Shown here piece after piece: positions 7,589-16,009 of a stretch of DNA of 33,561 nucleotides. Numbering within the stretch: the stretch's first letter is position 1; every line of letters starts with the position of its first letter. Made by a program: the position numbers and the translations under genes. This DNA is from Planctomycetota bacterium (lineage in GTDB: Bacteria; Planctomycetota; Planctomycetia; Gemmatales; Gemmataceae): assembly GCA_016177925.1 (NCBI GenBank), contig JACOUH010000336.1:1-33561 (forward strand). Reading direction: 5' to 3'. The notes below the pieces were generated by a model. That model saw only the letters and a program-made list of their open reading frames with translations. It was not told the origin of the DNA and ran no database searches.

Positions 7589-8539
7589 GTGCCGCCGCTG
7601 GCCCTTCCTCTCACCGTCCTCGCCCTTCTCCTGTCCGCCGCTCCCCCTGTCGCCGAGATGGTGCGCAAGGACCAGGAGGAGATGACGACTCTGCGCGTGA
7701 TCGGCGATCGGCTCGAGGGGGACGTCCTGAGCCTGCGCTTCTCGAGCTTGCTCACCCTGCGCCTGACCGTGGAGGGGAAGGAGGGGTTCGAGGTGGACGC
7801 GGTCAGCGCCGACGCCAACGAGAAGAACTGGAACCTGGTGTCGGAATCGCGGTCCCGCGTGAGCGAGCCGGCGCCGGGAAAGCGCTCCTGGGAGAAGGAG
7901 TTCGTGTTCGATCCGAGAAAGACGGGCGACGTTGAGGTCCCGACCGTCTCGCTGCGCCGCCGCGAGGGCCCCGACGCCGCGTGGAAAAAAGTCGAGTTCA
8001 AGAGCATCACCGTCAAGGTGGTCGGCCCGGAAGATGCCGACGTCAAGGACCTCCGCGGCGACCTGCCGATTGAGACGCTGCCCCCGGTGCATCCCTGGTA
8101 TCGCCATCTGCCGCTGGCCGGCGCGATCCTTCTCGCCGTCGCGCTGCTCGCCCTGCTTGTCACGGTCTGCCTGCGCCGTGTCCGTACCCCGACCCCCGTT
8201 CCACCGCACGAGCGGGCCCTGCGCGAGCTGGAAGTCCTCGCGTCGACTCCTGGCGTTGGCCATTCGCCCGACTGGTATCACACACAAATTTCCTCGGTGG
8301 TGCGCCGTTACCTCGAGGAGCGTTTCTCGATGCCGGCATCGCGGCAGACGACGGAAGAGTTCTTCGAGAGTGTGCGCCGTGGGGAGCACCTCAATGCGGA
8401 ACAGCAGCAATTCCTTCGCGACTTGCTCGTCTGCTGCGACCTTGCTAAGTTCACCGGGCTTCCTCCATCCCCCGAAGAGTGCGCCGAGGCGGTCGCCCTG
8501 GCCCGCGCCTTCATCATGCAAACCGCCCCCGTCGAGTAG
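7589..8539 (+). CDS. BatD/DUF4381-like membrane protein
   Basis: A 316-residue protein starting at GTG 7589, two bases after the DUF58 stop. It has an N-terminal signal peptide (about 1-22), a beta-rich periplasmic part (about 35-150; FDPRKTGDVEVPTVSLR is typical of BatD-type beta domains), one transmembrane helix (about 174-196) and a cytoplasmic helical domain like DUF4381 (HERALRELEVL, WYHTQISSVVRRYLEERF, TTEEFFESVR, CCDLAKFTGLPPS). By family it is a membrane partner of the DUF58 protein. The arrangement is a reduced Bat locus, because BatA/BatB-type vWA proteins and MoxR are missing nearby. Confidence 0.8.
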   Translation: MPPLALPLTVLALLLSAAPPVAEMVRKDQEEMTTLRVIGDRLEGDVLSLRFSSLLTLRLTVEGKEGFEVDAVSADANEKNWNLVSESRSRVSEPAPGKRSWEKEFVFDPRKTGDVEVPTVSLRRREGPDAAWKKVEFKSITVKVVGPEDADVKDLRGDLPIETLPPVHPWYRHLPLAGAILLAVALLALLVTVCLRRVRTPTPVPPHERALRELEVLASTPGVGHSPDWYHTQISSVVRRYLEERFSMPASRQTTEEFFESVRRGEHLNAEQQQFLRDLLVCCDLAKFTGLPPSPEECAEAVALARAFIMQTAPVE

Positions 8540-8600
8540 TGGCGGGCGTAGGTTGGAGTCCCGTATTCCCTGACGGGAACGTTGAAAGAGGAGAATAGTC

Positions 8601-8804
8601 GTGCCAGGCCTGTGCGACGACATGAAGTGGGAAATCTACACAACGTATCTCAGCGCAAACCGCTTCCGCACCGGCGAGCAGCCCGACCCGACCTGCCTCG
8701 AACTGCTCCTGCGCGACCTCGGCGTCACCCTTGAACAGCTCGAGAAGCTGATCGAGGGCGAGAGCGCCGGTGGTCAGGAACAGAAGCTGCAAGAGGGTGC
8801 TTGA
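8601..8804 (+). CDS. Small conserved-looking hypothetical protein
   Basis: A 67-residue protein translated from GTG 8601, with AAAGAGGAG (8585-8593) seven bases upstream. It has no signal peptide or membrane segment. An N-terminal aromatic stretch (MKWEIYTTYLSANRF) is followed by an acidic helical part (LLLRDLGVTLEQLEKLIEG) that could form a short coiled coil. It lies 61 bases after the BatD-like gene and may be co-transcribed. Codon usage and ribosome site support a real gene; the function is unknown. Confidence 0.6.
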   Translation: MPGLCDDMKWEIYTTYLSANRFRTGEQPDPTCLELLLRDLGVTLEQLEKLIEGESAGGQEQKLQEGA

Positions 8805-8822
8805 AACGGCGCGCGTACGCTG

Positions 8823-10421
8823 ATGAGAATCCGCATGAAACGACTCTTCATCCTGGGGCCAGCAATCACGGTCCTGTGCCTGGTCCTCCCCCTCGTCTGG
8901 AGCCCGAAAACACTCTCCGTCTCCCAAGCCGCCGACCAGGCACCTTCCCGGGTCGGGGACTATGCCGAGATTCGGGTCATCGATGCGGACACCGGCCGGG
9001 GCCTGCCGTTGGTCGAACTGGAGACGGTGAACCGGCTAACCTTCGTCACGGACAACGCCGGCCGGGTCGCCTTTCACGAGCCGGGACTGATGGACCGGCC
9101 GGTTTTCTTCACCGTCCGTAGCCACGGGTATGAGGTCAAGAAGGACCGCTTCGGCTTCGCGGGAGTGAGGGTTATCCCCAAAGCCGGGCAGGTATCCACG
9201 ATCAAACTCACCCGCCGCAATGTCGCCGAACGACTGTGCCGGCTCACCGGCGAGGGGCGGTATCGGGATACAGTCCTGCTCGGACACAAAGTGCCTCTCG
9301 CCGACGCCCCGCACCCTGGGCTGGTGGCCGGTCAGGACTCGGTCCAGGCAGTCCCGTACAAGGGAGAAGTGTACTGGTTCTGGGGCGACACCGCTCGCAT
9401 GAGTTATCCGCTCGGTTCGTTCCGCACGGCCGGAGCCAGGTCCCCGTTGCCGCCGGCCAACTACGATCCCGCGGACGGTATTGCGTTCGATTACTTCGTC
9501 GCTAAGAGCGGGTTCGCCCGCGCGATGATCCCCTTGCCGGAGCGGCCCGAGGGAGTGATCTGGATCGACGGGGTTTGCACCGTCGCCGACGAGAAGGGGG
9601 CGGAGAAACTGGTCGCCCATTATTCCCGTCGCAAGGGATTGGCCAAGGAACTGGAACACGGGCTGGCGGTGTTCAACGACGAAAAAGCGATGTTTGTCGC
9701 AGTGAAGGAATTGTCCCTGAAGGAGACATGGCGCTTCCCGAAAGGGCACGCCGTTGTTCAGGAAGAGGGTGGAAAGAAGTGGCTGCTGTTTGGGAACCCG
9801 ACCCCGACCGTGCGGGTGCGCGCGAAGTTGGCCGACCTGCTCGATTCGCGCCGCTACGAAGCGTTCACGTGCGCGACGGCAGCGGGGCAGGAGAAGCCCA
9901 CGGTCCCACAGACGGACGGCGACGGGAAGCCGGTTTGGCGGTGGCAGTCAGACCTCCCACCGACCGGGTCGGGGGTGGCATACGAATGGGTGAATGCCGG
10001 GAAGTTGAAGCCGGAACACGCCCGTTTCTGTCCGGCCAACGCAGCCGACCCGGCCGAGCGGGTTCGGCTCCACAGTGGAACGGTGCGGTGGAACGTGTAC
10101 CGCAAGCGGTGGGTGCTGCTTGCCGGCCAGAGCGCGGGGAAGTCGTCCTTCCTCGGCGAGGTGTGGTACGCCGAAGCCCGCCACCCGACCGGCCCGTTCG
10201 TAAAGGCGGTGAAGGTGGTGACGCACGACCGGCAATCGTTCTACAATGTCTGTCACCACGAGTTCCTGGACCGCGCCGGCGGCCGTGTGATCCACTTCGA
10301 GGGGACGTACACGAGCGCCTTCTCGGGGAATACCCATAAGACTCCCCGGTACGACTACAACCAGGTCCTCTACCGACTGGACCTGGACGCTGCCCCCCTC
10401 CAGCCGGCGCGAGTCCAGTAG
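8823..10421 (+). CDS. Secreted carboxypeptidase-regulatory/propeller-like protein
   Basis: A 532-residue exported protein with a signal peptide (MKRLFILGPAIT... to about residue 36). Residues about 45-125 look like a carboxypeptidase-regulatory/Ig-like domain (AEIRVIDADTGRGLPLVELETV). The rest is a beta-rich domain with repeated Trp/Tyr-containing blades (YKGEVYWFWGDTARMSY, GVIWIDGVCTVAD, EVWYAEARHPTGPF, YNVCHHEFLDRAGGR), resembling the five-bladed DUF4185/glycosidase-like propellers. It is probably extracytoplasmic and carbohydrate- or surface-associated, but no catalytic residues can be assigned. The start could be 8823 or the ATG at 8835; neither has a strong ribosome site. The codon usage is somewhat less biased than in the flanking genes. 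Confidence 0.7.
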   Translation: MRIRMKRLFILGPAITVLCLVLPLVWSPKTLSVSQAADQAPSRVGDYAEIRVIDADTGRGLPLVELETVNRLTFVTDNAGRVAFHEPGLMDRPVFFTVRSHGYEVKKDRFGFAGVRVIPKAGQVSTIKLTRRNVAERLCRLTGEGRYRDTVLLGHKVPLADAPHPGLVAGQDSVQAVPYKGEVYWFWGDTARMSYPLGSFRTAGARSPLPPANYDPADGIAFDYFVAKSGFARAMIPLPERPEGVIWIDGVCTVADEKGAEKLVAHYSRRKGLAKELEHGLAVFNDEKAMFVAVKELSLKETWRFPKGHAVVQEEGGKKWLLFGNPTPTVRVRAKLADLLDSRRYEAFTCATAAGQEKPTVPQTDGDGKPVWRWQSDLPPTGSGVAYEWVNAGKLKPEHARFCPANAADPAERVRLHSGTVRWNVYRKRWVLLAGQSAGKSSFLGEVWYAEARHPTGPFVKAVKVVTHDRQSFYNVCHHEFLDRAGGRVIHFEGTYTSAFSGNTHKTPRYDYNQVLYRLDLDAAPLQPARVQ

Positions 10422-10739
10422 GGCAAGGGCCCCGCCACGGCGCGGCTGGAGGCCAACGACCTGCCCGTACCGCCGACGTCGGTCGGCCAGGACGCCGACA
10501 GCGCCCTGGAAGCGTTCGCCCAGCGGGACGGCGACGGACGCGCAGGGCGGCTATTCCCGCGACGGCTGGATTCGGTACCATCATGATTTTCCGCAAGGGT
10601 GGCCCCCGGATGAGAAAAAGAAATAACCGGAGACCAGGCATTGCCCCAGGTCTCGGTTCGCATACGGCTGCGTGGGCTTGCCCTCGGACCGCTCGAGAGT
10701 CCGTGTGGCAACCCAACAACAACGGTGAGGAGAACAAGG
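10422..10739. other. Intergenic region with possible gene remnant
   Basis: In the frame of the preceding gene, after its stop, about 54 further codons are open (10422 to about 10583) and read plausibly as protein (ANDLPVPPTSVGQDAD, LEAFAQRDGDG), but there is no start codon or ribosome site. This could be a decayed gene end. Farther on, an imperfect hairpin (ACCGGAGACC near 10626, GGTCTCGGT near 10650) precedes the WD40 gene. No RNA gene was recognised. Confidence 0.35.
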
Positions 10740-11873
10740 ATGGGTCGGCAACCGCATCAGCTCCGTATGGTCGCGGCGTTGACCCTGACTTTCCTCCTGC
10801 TGGGGTGTAGCCGGAGGGAACCTGAAGGGAATAACGAGGGACTCGAACCCATTCAACTGGGGGAGCGGCGCTGGGTTCGAGCCCTGGCCTTCTCGCCGGA
10901 CAGCAAGTATCTCGCCGCCGCCGCCGAAGTCGAGAACAAGGGGGCCGCCGTCTGGGAGGTTGGATCCCAAACAGAGGTCTTCTCAAGGGAACTCTGGGGG
11001 GTGGGCCAGCAAATCTATACCATTGCCTTCTCCCCGGATGGCAAGACGATGGCATTCGGGGGCTGGAAGGCCCCGCCTACCCTCTGGGATACGAGCACCT
11101 GGAAAGAGAAGGCACGACCCGCCATCGGTGTCGAAGGGATCGCGTTCCTGGCGTTCCACCCGAAAGAGGATTTGCTCTTCGTGGCCGGATCGCAACTCGA
11201 AGACGAAGTCCTCCTGTTGTGGGACCTCAAGGCGGGCCAGGCGCGATACAGGAAGGAGGTACACAAGTTCGGGATCAGGGCGTTGGCCCTGTCCCCTGAC
11301 GGGAGCAAGCTTGTCACGGGAGGGAGTTACCTCATCGCCAAGGAATGGGAGGGGCACTCGGTCAAGGTCTGGGAGGCAGGCTCGGGTAGAGAGCTGTGGT
11401 CCTTCGCAGCCCACCCGACCAGGGACGGGGTGAATCACGTTTCCTGCGTTGCCTTCCTCCCCGACGGCGGCACCTTTGCCACGGGGGGGTATGATGGCAA
11501 AGTCCGGCTGTGGGACCTCAAGGCCAAGAAAGAGAAGGCAGTCTTCTCGGGGGAACTGGGTTGGTCCCGGACGCTCGCGGTGTCTCCCGACGGGAAAGTC
11601 CTCGTTGTGGCGGGATACGGGGAGGACGACGGGCCTGGCCGGGTTGAGTTTTGGGAGGTTTCCACGGGCACGCGGCTGGCGAAGCTGAATGTGTCGGCGG
11701 ACACGGTCTCGTGTGTTGCCGTCTCCCCGGACGGGAAGTGGCTCGCGACGGGAACACCAGACGGCACGAAAAAAGAGCTCCGGGTGGTCGGGGTGGAGGT
11801 CCAGGGCCCGAACAAACGGGGTGCCGTTGAATTGTGGGAGATGGCCGACGTGCTCCGCAAGAAAAGCAAATGA
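10740..11873 (+). CDS. WD40-repeat lipoprotein
   Basis: A 377-residue protein with a lipoprotein signal (LTFLLLGC; predicted lipidated Cys23) and then about six to seven WD40-type blades. Typical blade pieces are VRALAFSPDSKYLAAAAE, IYTIAFSPDGKTMAFGG, IRALALSPDGSKLVTGG, VSCVAFLPDGGTFATGG, GKVRLWDLKAK, RTLAVSPDGKVLVVAG and VSCVAVSPDGKWLATG. It should be a membrane-anchored beta-propeller scaffold outside the cytoplasm. The ATG at 10740 is chosen because GAGGAG (10727-10732) is correctly spaced and because it gives the lipobox; longer in-frame starts do not. Its stop codon overlaps the ATG of the RHS fragment (ATGA). Confidence 0.85.
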   Translation: MGRQPHQLRMVAALTLTFLLLGCSRREPEGNNEGLEPIQLGERRWVRALAFSPDSKYLAAAAEVENKGAAVWEVGSQTEVFSRELWGVGQQIYTIAFSPDGKTMAFGGWKAPPTLWDTSTWKEKARPAIGVEGIAFLAFHPKEDLLFVAGSQLEDEVLLLWDLKAGQARYRKEVHKFGIRALALSPDGSKLVTGGSYLIAKEWEGHSVKVWEAGSGRELWSFAAHPTRDGVNHVSCVAFLPDGGTFATGGYDGKVRLWDLKAKKEKAVFSGELGWSRTLAVSPDGKVLVVAGYGEDDGPGRVEFWEVSTGTRLAKLNVSADTVSCVAVSPDGKWLATGTPDGTKKELRVVGVEVQGPNKRGAVELWEMADVLRKKSK

Positions 11874-12283
11874 GTGGTCGGACCGGGGAGCTGATCAAGG
11901 AGTTCGACGAACTGCGCCGTCCCACCGACTACGGCCACGACGCGATGGGACGGGTAAAGACAACCACGGATGCCCTGGGCAAGGTGACCACGACCCTTTA
12001 CGATGCAGCGGGCAATGTCATCGAGGTGGACGATGCCCGCGGCTACAAGACCACCTACGCCTACGATCCGCTCAACCGCCCGGTGGCCATGACCCAGGCG
12101 GCGGGCACGTCCGACGCCGCGACCACGACGACGGTCTACGATGCGGCGGGCAACGTGTTCCAGACGATCGACCCGCTGGGGCACCTTACCGAGAATAGCT
12201 ACGATGGGGACAACCGTATCATCCAGGTGACCCAGGCCAAGAACACCGCGGACCAGCGGACCATAACCTATGCCTACGACACT
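11870..12283 (+). pseudogene. Orphan RHS/YD-repeat fragment
   Basis: About 138 residues with four to five YD repeats (RVKTTTDALGKVTTTLYDAAGN, then YAYDPLNRPVAM, TVYDAAGNVFQTIDPLGH, YDGDNRIIQVTQA, ITYAYDTR, given here in pieces). RHS proteins are normally many hundreds to thousands of residues, with an N-terminal export region and a C-terminal toxin. Both are absent. The reading starts at an ATG overlapping the WD40 gene's stop, and the similarity breaks off abruptly at about 12283, although the frame stays open to 12319. It is best read as debris of a large RHS gene. Confidence 0.7.
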
Positions 12284-12423
12284 CGTTCGCCGCCGGCAGG
12301 GCAGCGCGTCAGGAGTTGACGGCCGAGCGGCAACTGCTGGAGAAACAGCTCCGCGAACGGCTCCCCCTCAAGGGGCCTCCTGCTCCAGGCAACACCGCCA
12401 ACAGGTGCCGGCTGACAAGCCGC
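12284..12423 (+). pseudogene. Possible 3' remnant of another gene
   Basis: Directly after the RHS fragment a different frame becomes coding-like: about 25 codons reading RAARQELTAERQLLEKQLRE, a charged helix that looks like the tail of an unrelated protein, before a proline-rich run. The frame change at about 12283 marks a fusion point between two pieces of gene debris. No start or function can be assigned. Confidence 0.3.
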
Positions 12424-12445
12424 CTCCCCTCGGGGGCGAGGGGAG
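12424..12445. terminator. Hairpin between convergent reading frames
   Basis: Nine-base arms CTCCCCTCG (12424-12432) and CGAGGGGAG (12437-12445) enclose a GGGG loop, six bases beyond the stop of the minus strand oxidoreductase. The position suits a transcription end for that gene; no T-run is present, so its activity is inferred only from position. Confidence 0.4.
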
Positions 12446-12451
12446 CAGCAG

Positions 12452-13447
12452 TTACGGGGTCACGACGATCTTGCCGAACAGCGTGCCGGCCTTGCCCAGC
12501 GTGTTCTCCTCCAGCAGCCGATGGGCCGCGGCCGCCTGGTCCAGCGGAAAAGTCCGCCCGATCGGCACGTCGAGCTTCTTCTCCACCAGCCAGCGACTGA
12601 TGTCGGCGGCGGCCCGCCGCTGCTCGTCCGGCGTGGCATTGAACATCGCAAAGCCGTACAGCGACAGGCCCTTGACGTAGAACGGCCCCACCGGAAACTG
12701 CGGCTGCGCCTGCCGCCCCGCCATGATGACCATGCGGCCCCGCGGCGCCAGCAGCTCCACGGAGCGGAAGAAATCCGGCTCGCGCTGCGTCTCGTACCAG
12801 ACGTTGACGCCCTTGCCTTGCGTGCATTCCTTCACCCGAGCCGAGATGTCGTCGGTCTTGTAGTCGAGGACGCAGTCGGCGCCCCAGCGCCGACACAGCT
12901 CCGCTTTCTCTGCAGAACCGACCGTCGTCACGACCTTGCCGCCGATGGCCTTCGTCATCTGCACGACCATCGAACCGACGCCGCCCGTGCCACCGTTGAC
13001 GAACACGGTCTCGCCCGGTTGCAACTTGCAGTCGCGGAACAGGCCGAGGTGGGCGGTGATGCCGACCAGTGCCGCCGCAGCCGCCTGGACGTCGCTGACC
13101 CCCGGCAGCGTTGGATAGAGCCAGTCCTCGTTGACGGCGGCGTACTCGGCGAGCGTGCCCTGCCGGCCGAGCAATCCCTGGTTCGACCCCCAGACGCGGT
13201 CGCCCGCCTTGAAGCGGCGTGTCCCCGGTCCGACCGCCTCGACCGTGCCGGCAAGGTCACAACCGGGGATGAAGGGCTTGGGCAGCGGCATCGCGACGGT
13301 GCCGGCCCGGATGTAGACGTCGATAGGATTGAGGGACGACGCGGCGACGCGGACAAGCACCTCGCCCTGCCCCGGCTTCGGCGTGGGCAGTTCGCCGACG
13401 CGAATCACGTCGGGGCTGCCGGTTGTTTCAATGAATGCGGCTCTCAT
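12452..13447 (-). CDS. Zinc-free NADPH:quinone reductase family protein
   Basis: A 331-residue MDR-superfamily enzyme. The N-terminal part has EVLVRVAASSLNPIDVYIR and PFIPGCDLAGTVEAVGPG. The cofactor site is FVNGGTGGVGSMVVQ (about 148-162), followed by the AEKAELCRRWGADCVLDYK pattern of quinone oxidoreductases. The C-terminal block LLEENTLGKAGTLFGKIVV closes the fold. No zinc ligands are apparent. The expected activity is NAD(P)H-dependent reduction of a quinone or an activated alkene; the substrate is unknown. AGGAG lies about 9 bases before the ATG. It is divergent from the diiron protein gene at 13621. Confidence 0.9.
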   Translation of the reverse strand: MRAAFIETTGSPDVIRVGELPTPKPGQGEVLVRVAASSLNPIDVYIRAGTVAMPLPKPFIPGCDLAGTVEAVGPGTRRFKAGDRVWGSNQGLLGRQGTLAEYAAVNEDWLYPTLPGVSDVQAAAAALVGITAHLGLFRDCKLQPGETVFVNGGTGGVGSMVVQMTKAIGGKVVTTVGSAEKAELCRRWGADCVLDYKTDDISARVKECTQGKGVNVWYETQREPDFFRSVELLAPRGRMVIMAGRQAQPQFPVGPFYVKGLSLYGFAMFNATPDEQRRAAADISRWLVEKKLDVPIGRTFPLDQAAAAHRLLEENTLGKAGTLFGKIVVTP

Positions 13448-13620
13448 GGGGTTCGACTCCTGTGCGGCAGCCGCGCAAATGGCCTGCCTCCGTAGAGGGC
13501 GGAGTCATTATAATACAAGGGAGGGTCTTGTCGCAGATTCCGAATCCTCTCCTCTTGTCCCTGCGCCGCCCTCTGTTGGTGAGTCGAGACAACCCGTTCC
13601 CTTTCTGGAGGAACCTTCTC

Positions 13621-14547
13621 ATGGCTCAGGTGCTCACGTCAGCTCCCGGCGGCCTCACCGTCTCCGAACGCGTCGAGGAGCGGCTCCGCAGCGGCGAACT
13701 GACCCAGGCCCAGGTCGACGACTTCCGCGACTTCCTCGCCGAGGTCGACCGCGACCTGCTCAACCACCGCATCATCAAGGCCAACGCCTACACGCGCTGG
13801 CTCCAGAAGGGAGAAGCAACCGACCAGGAGCTGAAGCACTTCGTCAAGCAGTTCTCCGTCTTCTCCAATCAGTTCCTTGTCGCCCAGCTGCTCAAGGTCA
13901 TCAACGCCCCCTCGCTGGACCAGATGCGTGCCGGCAAGGAGATCCTGATGAACGAGCTGGGCGTCGTCTACCGCAAGTCGGGTCAGTCGGTCGCGGCGGG
14001 CAACGGCAGCAAGAGTGACGAGCAGAAGGACATCGAGGGCGATCCCGAGCTGGTCAACATCGAGGGCACCGTCGACGGCAGTCTGTACCGGCACCGGGCC
14101 GCTCACTACGAGTGGCTGCTAGGCGTCGGCGAGCCACTCGGCCTGGGCTACAAGGACCTCGGCAAGCGCTGGCACGGCCGGCCGACGACGCTGCGCTTGT
14201 GTGACGAGTTGCAGCGCATCTACGGCAGTGAGGACCCGATGATCGCCGAGGGGGCCAGCTTCGCCGTCGAGAACTGGGCGGCGGCCGGCTTCTGGCAGGA
14301 GATCGAGGATGGCCTGTTGAAGATCAAGAAGGCGCGCATTCCGAACCTGCGCCTGGCGTTCTTCACCTGGCACAACCGTGTCGAGGGTCAGCACGCCAGC
14401 CACGTCATGGAGGAACTGGAGGAGACGTACTTCGCGCCGGACTTCGATCGTGAGAAGTTCTTCAAGGGCGGCCGCGAGATGCTCGACGGCGTGGCGGTCT
14501 TCTGGGATGGCCTGGAACAGGACCGCCTCAACCGCGTCTACACATAA
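13621..14547 (+). CDS. Heme-oxygenase-like diiron protein
   Basis: A 308-residue, mainly helical protein that resembles the iron-containing redox enzyme/PqqC-TenA-like (heme-oxygenase-like diiron oxidase) fold. The C-terminal part holds H251-x3-E255-x2-H258 in FFTWHNRVEGQHASHV, the same ligand spacing as the H-x3-D-x2-H of CADD-type diiron enzymes, and E217 (SFAVENWA) could be another ligand. The ATG at 13621 follows GGAGGA (13605-13610). It lies upstream of, and on the same strand as, the tyrosine-catabolic dioxygenases, separated by a 317-base palindrome, so a role on a tyrosine-related aromatic substrate is possible but unproven. The stop codon is two bases from that palindrome. Confidence 0.75.
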   Translation: MAQVLTSAPGGLTVSERVEERLRSGELTQAQVDDFRDFLAEVDRDLLNHRIIKANAYTRWLQKGEATDQELKHFVKQFSVFSNQFLVAQLLKVINAPSLDQMRAGKEILMNELGVVYRKSGQSVAAGNGSKSDEQKDIEGDPELVNIEGTVDGSLYRHRAAHYEWLLGVGEPLGLGYKDLGKRWHGRPTTLRLCDELQRIYGSEDPMIAEGASFAVENWAAAGFWQEIEDGLLKIKKARIPNLRLAFFTWHNRVEGQHASHVMEELEETYFAPDFDREKFFKGGREMLDGVAVFWDGLEQDRLNRVYT

Positions 14548-14549
14548 GA

Positions 14550-14866
14550 GAATTGGCCACAGATGAACACAGATGAACACAGATAAGAAAGACAGATGAA
14601 GACAGGAAAACTAAATGGCTGCACGCAAGAGGGAAAGTGAAGTGTCGGGGGTGGCTTGCTTTCGCGGCATTCTTTGGCTGGGTCCTTGTCCCCGACAGCG
14701 CGGGCCGCGAAAGCATGGCACCCCCACAACCACTTTCCCTGTTCTGTGCGGCTCTTTAGGTAGGAAGGCAGAGGGACTTCTCTGTCCGAGCGCCGTTTTT
14801 CGTCTGCCTTTCTTCTGTATCTGTCTTTCTTATCTGTGTTCATCTGTGTTCATCTGCGGCCAATTC
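14550..14866. repeat. 317-base nested palindrome (MITE-like)
   Basis: The outer arms 14550-14597 and 14819-14866 are 48 bases and complementary except for one position; they contain tandem CAGATGAACA units. Inside, a second imperfect inverted repeat pairs 14630-14668 with 14704-14740 (AGGGAAAGTG ... CTTTCGCGGC core). The whole intergenic space between the diiron gene and the HPPD gene is therefore one long hairpin made of two nested repeat families. The outer repeat type is known from many bacterial genomes as non-coding dispersed copies. No gene lies inside. Confidence 0.9.
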
Positions 14867-14882
14867 TTCCTGGGGAGCGCGC

Positions 14883-15992
14883 ATGGCAACTAATGACCCG
14901 CTGCCGCTGCGGCGCATCGATCACGTTCGCTTCTTCGTCGGCAACGCCCGGCAGTCGGCGTACTTCTATCGCAACGCCTTCGGCTTCGATGTCGTCGCCT
15001 ACGCCGGGCTCGAGACGCGGTTGCGCCACGAAGCCGGCTACGTCCTGCTCCAGGGCAACATCACCTTCGTCCTCGCCTCGCCGCTGGGCCCAGAGCACCC
15101 CGAGAGCCAGCGCCTCGTCGTCCACGGCGATGGCGTTCAGGACATTGCCCTCGAAGTCGAGGACGTGCCGGCGGCGTATGCAACCGCCGTGGCGCGCGGC
15201 GCGGCCGGTATCGTCCCGCCGACGCTGCTGGAGGACGAACACGGCGTCTACGAGTACGCCACCATCCGCGCCTACGGCGACACCACGCACAGCTTCGTCA
15301 ATCGTGATCGCTACCGCGGCATCTTCGCCCCCGGCTACCAGCCCATCGACCCCGAGCGCTACAGCCCCGCCACCTATCATCAGACCGGCCTCGCTGCCAT
15401 CGACCACATCGTCGGCAACGTCGAGGAAGGCAAGATGAACGCGTGGGTGAAGTTCTACCAGGATGTGATGGGCTTCACCCAGCTTATCAGCTTCGACGAC
15501 AAGGACATTAGCACGGAATACTCGGCGCTGATGTCGAAGGTCGTGCAAGGGGGAAATGGCCGCATCAAGTTTCCGATCAACGAGCCGGCGCAGGGCAAGC
15601 GGCGTTCGCAGATCGAGGAATACTTGTATTTCTACCACGGTCCGGGCGTGCAACACATCGCCCTGATGACGGGCAACATCATCGAGACGGTCAAGGCGCT
15701 GCGGGCCAACGACGTGTCGTTTTTGCGCGTACCGCCGGCCTACTACGAGGCGCTGCCCCAGCGCATCGGATCGATCAAGGAGGATCTCGAGGATCTGGCC
15801 GAACTGGGCATCCTCGTCGACCGCGACGACGCGGGCTACATGCTGCAGATCTTCACCAAGCCGGTGGCCGATCGGCCGACGTTGTTCTTCGAGATCATCC
15901 AGCGACACGGCTCGCGCAGCTTCGGCAAGGGTAACTTCAAGGCGCTCTTCGAGGCGATCGAACTTGAGCAGGCCCGTCGCGGGACGCTGTGA
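14883..15992 (+). CDS. hpd: 4-hydroxyphenylpyruvate dioxygenase
   Basis: A 369-residue two-module vicinal-oxygen-chelate dioxygenase that converts 4-hydroxyphenylpyruvate to homogentisate with O2 in tyrosine catabolism. The iron ligands are visible: H175 (AAIDHIVGNV), H258 (GVQHIALMT) and E337 (TLFFEIIQRH). The C-terminal GSRSFGKGNFKALFEAIE is the conserved tail of the family, which distinguishes it from hydroxymandelate synthases by length and motif. GGGGAG (14872-14877) precedes the ATG by five bases. The 72-residue gene starts 17 bases after its stop and homogentisate dioxygenase follows, so the three are likely co-transcribed. Confidence 0.95.
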   Translation: MATNDPLPLRRIDHVRFFVGNARQSAYFYRNAFGFDVVAYAGLETRLRHEAGYVLLQGNITFVLASPLGPEHPESQRLVVHGDGVQDIALEVEDVPAAYATAVARGAAGIVPPTLLEDEHGVYEYATIRAYGDTTHSFVNRDRYRGIFAPGYQPIDPERYSPATYHQTGLAAIDHIVGNVEEGKMNAWVKFYQDVMGFTQLISFDDKDISTEYSALMSKVVQGGNGRIKFPINEPAQGKRRSQIEEYLYFYHGPGVQHIALMTGNIIETVKALRANDVSFLRVPPAYYEALPQRIGSIKEDLEDLAELGILVDRDDAGYMLQIFTKPVADRPTLFFEIIQRHGSRSFGKGNFKALFEAIELEQARRGTL

Positions 15993-16009
15993 AGTTCTGA
16001 GGAAAGCTG

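Noticed and set aside
13444-13460. GGTTCGACTCC, similar to a tRNA T-loop
   Set aside because: No acceptor stem or anticodon arm can be folded around it; it overlaps the start of the oxidoreductase gene.
14553-14597. Tandem CAGATGAACA units as a CRISPR array
   Set aside because: Repeats are about 10 bases with no spacers, and they form one arm of a large palindrome.
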